From contig MEPC01000024.1 of assembly GCA_001769655.1 (NCBI GenBank), positions 141,572 through 205,571 on the forward strand: a DNA stretch of 64,000 bases. Reading direction: 5' to 3'. A program made the translations under genes and the position numbers. Source of the DNA: Bacteroidetes bacterium RIFCSPLOWO2_12_FULL_37_12. Its GTDB lineage: Bacteria > Bacteroidota > Bacteroidia > 2-12-FULL-37-12. Positions 18,045 to 26,142 of this stretch are shown here, in pieces; position 1 is the first letter of the stretch, and each line of letters opens with the position of its first letter. Under the pieces are notes generated by a model, which made no database searches, had not been told where the DNA came from, and was given only the letters and a program-made list of their open reading frames with translations.

Positions 18045-18827
18045 TTATTTTTTTCTCAGAATTTCCACCATAGAATTAATAATCGCCACGAAGTCATTAG
18101 AATTCAATGAAGCGCCGCCGATCAATCCACCGTCTATGTCAGTACACGAAAATAAAGAATATGCATTTTCCGGTTTTACGCTCCCGCCATAAAGGATTGG
18201 AATTTTTTCAGCAATATCATCTTTAAATTTCAACGCCACTTGCGTCCGAATGAACCTATGCATTTCCTGAGCTTGTTCGGGAGTGGCATTTACTCCGGTT
18301 CCGATAGCCCAAACCGGTTCATAAGCAATCACTATTTTAATAATCTCTTCTTCATCCAACGAAAAAATAGTTTCTTCGAGTTGGTTTTTAATAATATCAT
18401 AATGAGATGCTTCATTTCTTTCTGATAATGTTTCCCCACAACAATAAACCGGGGTTAATCCATTTTGCAAAGCCACTTTAATTTTTTCAGAAAGGAGAGA
18501 ATTATCCTCGTGAAAATACATTCGTCTTTCGCTATGACCGATTATCACATGATTTGCACCGGTTGATTTGATCATAGCAGGTGACACTTCCCCTGTAAAA
18601 GCACCGTTGTTTTTATAGTAACAATTTTGCGCAGAGATAGAAATGAACCGGTAATCGGAAGTTAAGGCGGATGCCATTCCCAGCAATGGAAAAGGAGGTG
18701 CAAGAATAATTTGCAGGTTTTCGTGCTGTAATTTTCCGGCTGACTTCAGTATTTCCTCAATGAGAACGATACCTTCCTGAACGGTCTTATTCATTTTCCA
18801 GTTGCCGGCAATGATTTTTGTGCGCAT
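18045..18827 (-). CDS. tpiA: Triosephosphate isomerase
   Basis: Interconverts dihydroxyacetone phosphate and glyceraldehyde-3-phosphate in glycolysis. 260 residues. KIIAGNWKMNKT at the N-terminus carries the substrate lysine, VIIGHSERR the catalytic histidine, and IAYEPVWAIGTG the catalytic glutamate; ILYGGSVKPEN and DGGLIGGASL form the phosphate site. It lies 47 bases behind the alternative glmU gene on the same strand, with a TGGTCATT stutter repeat in the gap. Complete and ordinary. Confidence 0.97.
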   Translation of the reverse strand: MRTKIIAGNWKMNKTVQEGIVLIEEILKSAGKLQHENLQIILAPPFPLLGMASALTSDYRFISISAQNCYYKNNGAFTGEVSPAMIKSTGANHVIIGHSERRMYFHEDNSLLSEKIKVALQNGLTPVYCCGETLSERNEASHYDIIKNQLEETIFSLDEEEIIKIVIAYEPVWAIGTGVNATPEQAQEMHRFIRTQVALKFKDDIAEKIPILYGGSVKPENAYSLFSCTDIDGGLIGGASLNSNDFVAIINSMVEILRKK

Positions 18828-18835
18828 GGGAATTA

Positions 18836-18890
18836 GAAATTGGTCATTGGTTATTGGTCATTAGTCATTGGAAATTAGTCGTTGGTCATT
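18836..18890. repeat. TTGGTCATTGG stutter repeat
   Basis: Five or so near-copies of TTGGTCATTRG / TTAGTCATTGG fill the gap between the alternative glmU and tpiA. The complement (AATGACCAATGACTAAT) appears at 47590-47606. Confidence 0.7.
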
Positions 18891-20095
18891 TTAAAAACAT
18901 GCATCAATAAATCAACATGCTCTTTCCTCAAAGTGACACTCCTTCTTTCCATCACCTTTTTTGCCAGTTCCAAAAATTTTTCCGGTTTAAAGGTTTCAAA
19001 CCCTTCCGCGCCGCCCCAGGAAAACGAAGGAATATATTTCGGAGGAAAACCAGCGCCAAAAATATTAGCTCCCACTCCGGTTACAGTGCCCGTATTAAAC
19101 ATGGTTTGTATCCCGCTTTTGGAATGATCGCCCATCATCAAACCACAAAATTGCAAGCCGGAGTCCACAAATTTATTTGTTGCAATGTCCCAGCGCTTGA
19201 TGGTTGAATAATTATTTTTCAAATTGGAAATGGTGGTACCGGCGCCTAAATTGCACCACTCCCCTACCACTGAATTTCCAATAAACCCATCGTGGGCTTT
19301 GTTGCTATTGGAAAAAAATACGGAATTAGAAACTTCACCCCCTACTTTGCATCCGGGTCCGATGGTGCTGTCACCCCGTATTTTTGCTCCCATTAATACA
19401 TGGGCTTTTTCTCCAAGGGCAAAAGGACCCCGTATGACAGACCCTTCTTCCACTACCGAGCCATTTCCCAGATAAATAGGTCCATTTTCAGCATTGAGAA
19501 TTGCGGCTCTAACCACTGCTCCCTTTTCTAAAAATATTTGTGAACGATTGTATAATATAGTGTGTTTGTCCTTTATGGATTGAGATTTTCTTTTTTTAAC
19601 TATCCTTTTGTAGTCCTCCCTTAATACAGCTCCGTTAATTCTGAAAATATCGGGACAGGAGAGTAGCTTCAATATAGGGATATTTTTATTATTCTTCAGA
19701 AAAATAGTTTTTAAATTTAACCTATTGATAAAAGATCGGGTAATCACAGATTGAAATATCTCTTTTGAATGATTTAATTTGATTCTAAAAGCAAGGACTT
19801 CGTTTTCACTGGTTACTAACAACTCTCCTGACTTTAAGGAACGTATATTTTTTTCTAAAAAGATGTTTGGTATAAACCGACTATTGACAAAGGTAAAATC
19901 AGTTTCATCTCCGGGTAATTTTCCAAAAAGCGGAAACAAATGTTTTTCGCAGGAAAGCACACTATTCTTACCGAGAAAATACTCCCATTTTTCTCGTAGG
20001 GTGTCAATACCCACCCGTAATTCATATACCGGTCTTGTATAAGTAAAAGGAAGAAAATTATTTCTCGATTCGTCTTCGTAGAGAACAAATTGCAT
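18875..20095 (-). CDS. Alternative GlmU: sugar nucleotidyltransferase / N-acetyltransferase (TIGR03991-like)
   Basis: 406 residues. The N-terminal half is a divergent nucleotidyltransferase starting MQFVLYEDESRNNFLPFTYTRPVYELRVG; the C-terminal half is a left-handed beta-helix with hexapeptides (IYLGNGSVVEEGSVIRG, GPGCKVGGEVSN, VGEWCNLGAGTTISNLKNN). This two-domain arrangement matches the Bacteroidota protein proposed to replace GlmU in making UDP-N-acetylglucosamine for cell wall and LPS. The usual GxGTRxxP loop is not recognisable at the N-terminus, as is normal for this family. It diverges from ffh and is followed by tpiA. Confidence 0.85.
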   Translation of the reverse strand: MQFVLYEDESRNNFLPFTYTRPVYELRVGIDTLREKWEYFLGKNSVLSCEKHLFPLFGKLPGDETDFTFVNSRFIPNIFLEKNIRSLKSGELLVTSENEVLAFRIKLNHSKEIFQSVITRSFINRLNLKTIFLKNNKNIPILKLLSCPDIFRINGAVLREDYKRIVKKRKSQSIKDKHTILYNRSQIFLEKGAVVRAAILNAENGPIYLGNGSVVEEGSVIRGPFALGEKAHVLMGAKIRGDSTIGPGCKVGGEVSNSVFFSNSNKAHDGFIGNSVVGEWCNLGAGTTISNLKNNYSTIKRWDIATNKFVDSGLQFCGLMMGDHSKSGIQTMFNTGTVTGVGANIFGAGFPPKYIPSFSWGGAEGFETFKPEKFLELAKKVMERRSVTLRKEHVDLLMHVFKMTND

Positions 20096-20163
20096 ACGTA
20101 AGGAAAATTTGGATAAAGGTAGTAAATTTGGGGTAAAATATCATCTCAATTTATCATAATACC

Positions 20164-21495
20164 ATGTTTGAGTCACTCTCCTCCCGCATTGACCATGCCC
20201 TGAAAGTCCTTAAGGGTCACGGTAGAATCACCGAAATAAATATCGCTGAGACAGTTAAAGAAATCCGCCGTGCTTTGATTGATGCGGATGTCAGCTATAA
20301 AATAGCTAAATCCGTTACTGACACAATAAAAGAAAAAGCCATTGGTCAACAGGTATTGATTTCTGTTACTCCCGGACAACTGCTTATAAAAATAATGGCG
20401 GAGGAACTCACCCAATTGATGGGCGCCACTCATCAGGAAATTAAATTAAATGGAAATCCACCTGTTGTGCTTGTGTCCGGATTACAGGGTTCCGGTAAAA
20501 CCACTTTTTGCGGAAAACTCGCTCATTATCTCAAGGCAAAAGGGAGAATGCCGTTGTTGGTTGCGGCTGATGTATACCGCCCGGCGGCTATTGAGCAATT
20601 GAAAGTATTGGGAGAGCAAATACAAGTGGAAGTATTTGCAGACATAGAAAGTAAAGATCCGGTTTCTATTGCAGAGAAAGCCATACAACATGCAAGTATT
20701 TATGGGCATAATCCTTTAATTATTGACACTGCCGGAAGATTAGCTGTTGATAAAGCTATGATGGACGAAATTTCCAGAATCCATAAGAAAGTTAAACCCT
20801 CTGAAACATTATTTGTAGTGGACTCCATGACAGGACAGGATGCTGTAAACACTGCAAAAGCATTTAACGATGTACTTGATTTTGATGGAGTAGTGCTTAC
20901 CAAATTGGATGGTGACACAAGAGGCGGAGCCGCACTTACTATCCGTTCCATAGTACAAAAGCCAATTAAATTTATAAGCACAGGGGAAAAAATGGAAGCG
21001 TTAGATGTATTTCATCCCGACCGGATGGCACAACGAATTCTTGGAATGGGAGATGTTTTGACATTAGTAGAAAAAGCCCAGGAACAATTCGATGTAGAGG
21101 AAACCCGCAGGATGACAAAAAAATTGCACAAAAACCAATACAATCTGGAAGATTTTTTCAACCAGCTTAAGCAGATTAAGAAAATGGGAAATATCAAAGA
21201 ACTTGCATCCATGATACCTGGAATCGGCAAACAAATTAAAGATGTGGAAATAGAGGATGATGCCTTTAAACCCATTGAAGCCATCATACAATCCATGACA
21301 CCTTATGAAAGACAAAACCCTGAAGAATTAAACGGAAGCAGAAAAAAACGCATTGCACAAGGGAGTGGCACTAATGTTCAGGAAATCAATAACGTAGTGA
21401 ATCAATTTATGGAAATGAGGAAGATGATGAAGACCGTGAGCAAACTATCTTCCAGCGGTAGAGCGGTGAAGGACTTTTCGACTTTGAGGGGGTAG
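20164..21495 (+). CDS. ffh: Signal recognition particle protein Ffh (SRP54)
   Basis: GTPase that binds signal sequences on ribosomes with SRP RNA and hands them to FtsY at the membrane. 443 residues. N domain (residues 1-100), then G domain with GLQGSGKTTFCGKLA (from about 106), DVYRPAAIEQL, IIDTAGRLAVD and LTKLDGDTRGGAAL. A methionine-rich M domain starts around 300 and contains SMTPYERQNPE, RIAQGSGT and the MEMRKMMK helix. Complete. The SRP RNA gene is not seen nearby. It diverges from the alternative glmU gene and is followed by a TTTATCC stutter repeat. Confidence 0.97.
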   Translation: MFESLSSRIDHALKVLKGHGRITEINIAETVKEIRRALIDADVSYKIAKSVTDTIKEKAIGQQVLISVTPGQLLIKIMAEELTQLMGATHQEIKLNGNPPVVLVSGLQGSGKTTFCGKLAHYLKAKGRMPLLVAADVYRPAAIEQLKVLGEQIQVEVFADIESKDPVSIAEKAIQHASIYGHNPLIIDTAGRLAVDKAMMDEISRIHKKVKPSETLFVVDSMTGQDAVNTAKAFNDVLDFDGVVLTKLDGDTRGGAALTIRSIVQKPIKFISTGEKMEALDVFHPDRMAQRILGMGDVLTLVEKAQEQFDVEETRRMTKKLHKNQYNLEDFFNQLKQIKKMGNIKELASMIPGIGKQIKDVEIEDDAFKPIEAIIQSMTPYERQNPEELNGSRKKRIAQGSGTNVQEINNVVNQFMEMRKMMKTVSKLSSSGRAVKDFSTLRG

Positions 21496-21526
21496 AGGTG
21501 CTAAACCTTGTAGGTTCTTTTCTATT

Positions 21527-21580
21527 TTACTTTTTACATTTTCCCTTTATCCTTTTCCTTTTATCCTTTATCCTTTATAA
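21527..21580. repeat. TTTATCCTTTTCC stutter repeat
   Basis: Near-tandem TTTATCCTTT words lie between the convergent ffh and SpoU-methyltransferase genes and overlap the last codons of the latter. No clear hairpin, so not called a terminator. Confidence 0.6.
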
Positions 21581-22101
21581 TTCTTCCTACAGGCCTCCCA
21601 CATCACAATCCCAGCCGTCACTGAAATATTCAATGAGTGTTTTGTGCCATATTGCGGAACCTCAATGCAACAATCAGATAGCGCCACAATATTTTCCTGT
21701 ACTCCGGTTACCTCATGACCAAACACAAAAGCAACTTTTTGTTGAGTCGGAAAATTAAAGTCAGGAAGATAAATACTATCGGTTGTTTGCTCTACAGAAC
21801 AAATTAAATAGTTGTCTTTTTTAAGAGATAAAATTAATTCTTCCACTTCTTTTCTATACTCCCATTCAACCGAATCCTCCGCCCCAAGAGCTGTTTTATG
21901 GACTTCCTTGTTAGGTGGGAATCCGGTTATGCCGCAGAGAAATAATTTTTCAACCGGAAATGCATCGCAAATCCTAAAAACGGAGCCAACATTATAGCCG
22001 CTTCTGACGTTGTCTAAAACAACCACCACCGGCAGTTTGGAAGAAATTTTAAATTTTTCCACGCTCAGGCGGTTTAACTCGGAATTTTTTAACTTTGTCA
22101 A
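21568..22101 (-). CDS. SpoU/TrmH-family RNA 2'-O-methyltransferase
   Basis: 177 residues of SPOUT methyltransferase. Motif 1 is LDNVRSGYNVGSVFRICDAF, motif 2 FVFGHEVTGV, motif 3 VPQYGTKHSLNISVTAG, together forming the knotted SAM site. It methylates a ribose in tRNA or rRNA; the target is not determinable. I set the start at a TTG at 22101 (reading LTKLKNSELNRLSVEKF), because the only longer option (22176) runs over the mutS start. A good -7 element on the minus strand (22117-22124) would start transcription just before this codon. It diverges from mutS. Confidence 0.85.
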   Translation of the reverse strand: MTKLKNSELNRLSVEKFKISSKLPVVVVLDNVRSGYNVGSVFRICDAFPVEKLFLCGITGFPPNKEVHKTALGAEDSVEWEYRKEVEELILSLKKDNYLICSVEQTTDSIYLPDFNFPTQQKVAFVFGHEVTGVQENIVALSDCCIEVPQYGTKHSLNISVTAGIVMWEACRKNYKG

Positions 22102-22124
22102 ATTCTGTAAAAATGGCAAATATA
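22090..22124. promoter_or_regulatory. Overlapping divergent promoters for the SpoU methyltransferase and mutS
   Basis: TAACTTTG on the plus strand (22090-22097) points to mutS, 41 bases before its ATG. CAAATATA at 22117-22124 is TATATTTG on the minus strand and points to the methyltransferase. Both match TAnnTTTG and the transcripts would cross. Confidence 0.45.
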
Positions 22125-22138
22125 CGATTGTATAACTT

Positions 22139-24748
22139 ATGTCTGACAAAGAAACTCCGCTGATGAAACAATACAACCGGATTAAGCAGGCGCATCCGGG
22201 TGCGTTATTACTTTTCAGGGTAGGTGATTTTTATGAAACCTTCGGCGAAGATGCTATTCGTGCAAGCAAAATTTTAGGAATCGTTCTTACCCGCCGCGCA
22301 AATGGCGCCGCTTCGTTCGTTGAATTAGCCGGGTTCCCTCATCATGCCCTGGACTCCTATCTTCCTAAATTGATTCGCGCCGGAGAACGGGTGGCTGTAT
22401 GCGACCAGCTCGAAGATCCCAAAATGGCAAAAACCATTGTAAAAAGAGGCGTGACAGAATTAGTGACACCCGGAGTTTGTTTTAATGATAAGGTGTTGGA
22501 TCAGAAACAAAATAATTATCTCGCCGGCATTCATATCGGGAATGAAATTTTTGGAATAGCATTTCTGGATGTTTCCACCGGTGAGTTTTCAATTTCACAG
22601 GGAAATAAAAATTATATTGAAAAACTGATACAAAGTTTTAATCCTTCAGAGATTATTTATCCTAAATCGAAAAAAAACATTTTCCAGGAAATTTTTTCTG
22701 ATAAATATTATTCCTATCCTGTGGATGAATGGGCTTTCAGTTACGATTATGCGGTGGAAACCATCACTCAGCATTTTTCTGTATTGTCCTTGAAAGGTTT
22801 TGGAATCGAGGAATTGCATGAAGGAATTGTGGCGGCTGGAGTGCTTATACATTACCTGAAGGAAACACAACACAATGAATTGAATCATATCACAGGCATT
22901 CAACGTCTCGAAGAAGAACAATATGTATGGCTTGATAAATTCACCCAGCGCAATCTGGAGATTTTACATTCTCCTTTTGAGGGGGGAGTGCCCTTGGTTC
23001 AGGTGATGGATAAAACAGTTACCCCTATGGGAGCCAGAACCTTGAGGCGTTGGCTCACCATGCCTCTGAAGGATTTAGTTTCTGTTCAGGAACGGTTAAA
23101 CGCGGTTGAAAATTTTACGCTCGATACCGATTTACTTTTGAATTTTCAGCAAATCATGAAACCCATCGGCGACATGGAACGATTGATTTCAAAAGTGGCA
23201 ATCCGGCGCATATCACCCAGAGAATTAAATCAACTTAAAAGAGCCATGCAGGCAGTGCCACTTTTAAAAGTTAACCTGCAAAAAAATTCCACCGCTGTTC
23301 TACTCAAAAGAATGGAAGAACAACTTAATCCCTGTGAGAGTATTCGCGATAAGATAGAAAGGGAATTAAAACCAGATCCTCCCCTATTAACCAATCAGGG
23401 AGAAATGATAAAGGATGGGATAAATCATGAATTGGATGAATTGAGAAAAATTGCTTATTCCGGAAAAGAATATTTACTTCAGATACAGGAAACCGAAGCA
23501 AAAAAAACCGCCATTCCTTCTTTGAAAATTTCCTATAACCGTGTTTTTGGGTATTACCTCGAAGTAACCAATCCTCATAAGAATAAAGTACCTGCCGAAT
23601 GGATACGGAAACAAACCCTCACCAATGCAGAAAGATACATTACTCCGGAACTGAAAGAATACGAGGAGAAAATTCTCAACGCAGAAGAAAAAATTTTTGA
23701 AATTGAAGCCCGGCTGTTTAACGAGCTGGTATCTGTAGTGGCACAATTTACCTTGCAAATTCAGCAGAACTCCTTGCTTATCGGAATGTTGGATGTTCTT
23801 TGCTCTTATGCCGAAGTGGCGCTGAAAAATAAATTTTCAAAACCGGTTATAGAAAATTCTACCGTTATACACATTAAGCAGGGTCGTCATCCGGTCATTG
23901 AAGACCGCTTACCGCTTGGAGAATCTTACGTGCCGAATGATGTGTATCTGGATGATGACCATACCCAGATTATGATTATCACCGGTCCCAACATGTCAGG
24001 GAAATCCGCCTTGCTCAGGCAAACGGCATTAATTGTTTTGCTGGCACAAACAGGAAGTTTTGTGCCGGCAGAGAGTGCCACTATCGGGCTGGTTGACAAA
24101 ATATTTACACGGGTAGGCGCTTCCGATAATCTTTCTCTCGGGGAATCCACGTTTATGGTGGAAATGAATGAAACGGCAAGCATTTTAAACAATGTGAGCA
24201 ATCACAGTTTGGTTCTGCTCGACGAAATCGGAAGAGGGACAAGCACCTACGATGGGATTTCCATTGCCTGGGCATTGGTAGAATACCTGCACAATCACCC
24301 GAAGGGTAGGGCTAAGACATTATTCGCCACTCATTATCACGAGTTGAGCCAACTGGCGGACGAATTAACGCGCGTAAAAAATTTCAGGGTATCGGTGAGA
24401 GAGCGTGAGAATAAAATAATTTTTGTGAGAAAATTAGAGCCGGGAAGTTCCGAACACAGTTTCGGTATTCATGTGGCACGAATGGCAGGAATGCCGGATA
24501 TGGTAATACGGAGAGCGGAGGAAATCTTACATCATCTTGAAAAAGACCGCATGCATGAAAAGACGAAGAAAAAAATTTCTGAGATCCCCGTTTCCAATTT
24601 TCAGCTAAGTTTATTCAATGCGGAAAATCCGGTGTATGAAAAAATCAAAAAAATTCTTGAATCGCTGGATACGAATGCGATTACGCCGGTGGAGGCGTTG
24701 CTGAAGCTGGTGGAGTTGAAGGGGCTGGTGAAGGGGGAGGGCAATTAG
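22139..24748 (+). CDS. mutS: DNA mismatch repair protein MutS
   Basis: Recognises mismatches and recruits MutL. 869 residues, the MutS1 length. The mismatch-reading F-x-E is in VGDFYETFGED (F31, E33). The Walker A is GPNMSGKSALLRQ (about residue 616) and the Walker B VLLDEIGRGTSTYDG (about 690), followed by FATHYHELSQL. The C-terminal helix-turn-helix GSSEHSFGIHVARMAG.P is present. The extreme C-terminus ends after a dimerisation-like segment. Monocistronic, with a divergent promoter shared with the methyltransferase gene. It contains several of the GTGNCAC palindromes (22463, 23255, 24075). Confidence 0.98.
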   Translation: MSDKETPLMKQYNRIKQAHPGALLLFRVGDFYETFGEDAIRASKILGIVLTRRANGAASFVELAGFPHHALDSYLPKLIRAGERVAVCDQLEDPKMAKTIVKRGVTELVTPGVCFNDKVLDQKQNNYLAGIHIGNEIFGIAFLDVSTGEFSISQGNKNYIEKLIQSFNPSEIIYPKSKKNIFQEIFSDKYYSYPVDEWAFSYDYAVETITQHFSVLSLKGFGIEELHEGIVAAGVLIHYLKETQHNELNHITGIQRLEEEQYVWLDKFTQRNLEILHSPFEGGVPLVQVMDKTVTPMGARTLRRWLTMPLKDLVSVQERLNAVENFTLDTDLLLNFQQIMKPIGDMERLISKVAIRRISPRELNQLKRAMQAVPLLKVNLQKNSTAVLLKRMEEQLNPCESIRDKIERELKPDPPLLTNQGEMIKDGINHELDELRKIAYSGKEYLLQIQETEAKKTAIPSLKISYNRVFGYYLEVTNPHKNKVPAEWIRKQTLTNAERYITPELKEYEEKILNAEEKIFEIEARLFNELVSVVAQFTLQIQQNSLLIGMLDVLCSYAEVALKNKFSKPVIENSTVIHIKQGRHPVIEDRLPLGESYVPNDVYLDDDHTQIMIITGPNMSGKSALLRQTALIVLLAQTGSFVPAESATIGLVDKIFTRVGASDNLSLGESTFMVEMNETASILNNVSNHSLVLLDEIGRGTSTYDGISIAWALVEYLHNHPKGRAKTLFATHYHELSQLADELTRVKNFRVSVRERENKIIFVRKLEPGSSEHSFGIHVARMAGMPDMVIRRAEEILHHLEKDRMHEKTKKKISEIPVSNFQLSLFNAENPVYEKIKKILESLDTNAITPVEALLKLVELKGLVKGEGN

Positions 24749-24834
24749 ATTGAATAAATTTGCTCTCAATTTTCTAATTTCTAATATTAACCTTTTTTGG
24801 TTCCGGCTTGTCTAAGTTAGGTTGAATCTTAATT

Positions 24835-26130
24835 TCACTGCTTCATAATCTTTCCTATACTAGCGTTTCCGGAGCTTGTGCTGTATTTGTATAAATACAA
24901 ACCCGCAGGAAGATGCTCAATTTTTATAGTCACAGATGAACGAACTTGCTTTGAAAAAACTTTTTTCCCTGTGAGGTCCAGTATTTCAAATAAACCCTGC
25001 TCATGAGGTGGAACCTTTAAAAAGATTTCACTTGCGGTAGGATTTGGAATAATTTGAACCAAAGGTTTTTCATGAATGAATTCTTTTACCCCGGGTTTGA
25101 TGGATAAATCCAAACGGGCAACTCTCATGATGGGTCTTCCGCCGGCTTCGGTAAAATTTCCTCCTATATACAATGAACTGTCAAAAACTATCATGGCAGA
25201 TACATAATCATTAACTCCGCCTCCTACTTCCTCCCATACCGTATCGTTCCAGCAGGCAATATTTCGTGCTTTGATTCCTCCTATGGAATCACCAACGCCC
25301 CCAACATATAATTTGTCATTATAAACTTCAATGGATTTAATACTGCTAAATTTGGCAAATTCATAATCCGCAGTTGTACTATCCATCCGACAAAGATATT
25401 CTCCAAAAGATGAATAAATTCTGTTTCTGAATATACAAAGGTTTGACCCATACCACCCTGGAGTTTTACCATATTGGTTTCCATCCCAAGCGACTAATCC
25501 ATCAACATGTAACGTACCACTGTTTACCCAATCAAATAGACCCCCTACAAGTAAAAAGCCATTATATTCTAAAAAAGCATTAACTCTTGGTGGATCAAAA
25601 CCGCTATATCTTACTCCACCACCAACATCTTTCCAAAGTGTATCATTCCATCTGGCAATATATTCTACTTTTTTGCCTCCAGCAGAATCAAAGGCGCCTC
25701 CCACATATAATTCATTTTTGTAAACTTCCATTTCCGATGACCAAGATGATGATGATAACCCTTTCCCCAGATGATTCCAGTTTGTACCATCCCAAGAGGC
25801 AATCCGATTTGAATATTTACCGTCAGAACAAAGAATTTCACCACCTAAAATAAGCTTGTTATTAAAAACGCATGCGGGTCCTATTCCACCTTTTGCAGAT
25901 ATACTCACTCTTTCCCAATCACTCCCGTTAAATTTTGCAAGACCATTCAAAGTATCTCCATTTCCATTTTTTTCAAATATACCCGTCGCATATAATTGAT
26001 TTTTATAAACAACAAATTCACTAACATATTTATTCAAACCAGAACCCACCGGTTGCCAACTCTGGGCGGATGTATATAAGATTGATAATTGCAATAAGAG
26101 ATAAAGAAAAATAATTTTTTTTGTTTTCAT
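24835..26130 (-). CDS. Secreted propeller-like protein with T9SS type A sorting domain
   Basis: 431 residues. The signal peptide is MKTKKIIFLYLLLQLSILYT followed by SAQS. The body has about seven repeats of the form 'YNDKLYVGG..D..GG....IA.WND..W..VGGGV', a beta-propeller/kelch-like arrangement. From about residue 350 a C-terminal domain begins PNPTASEIFLKV, with LFEILDLTGKKV and LPAGLYLYKY, the T9SS type A sorting signature that directs passage through the outer membrane and cell-surface attachment. Ligand unknown. It starts 12 bases after the GH16 gene on the same strand, so the two are probably cotranscribed and the state of the G tract could affect this gene too. Confidence 0.88.
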   Translation of the reverse strand: MKTKKIIFLYLLLQLSILYTSAQSWQPVGSGLNKYVSEFVVYKNQLYATGIFEKNGNGDTLNGLAKFNGSDWERVSISAKGGIGPACVFNNKLILGGEILCSDGKYSNRIASWDGTNWNHLGKGLSSSSWSSEMEVYKNELYVGGAFDSAGGKKVEYIARWNDTLWKDVGGGVRYSGFDPPRVNAFLEYNGFLLVGGLFDWVNSGTLHVDGLVAWDGNQYGKTPGWYGSNLCIFRNRIYSSFGEYLCRMDSTTADYEFAKFSSIKSIEVYNDKLYVGGVGDSIGGIKARNIACWNDTVWEEVGGGVNDYVSAMIVFDSSLYIGGNFTEAGGRPIMRVARLDLSIKPGVKEFIHEKPLVQIIPNPTASEIFLKVPPHEQGLFEILDLTGKKVFSKQVRSSVTIKIEHLPAGLYLYKYSTSSGNASIGKIMKQ

Positions 26131-26142
26131 CGTGTTTAGTAG

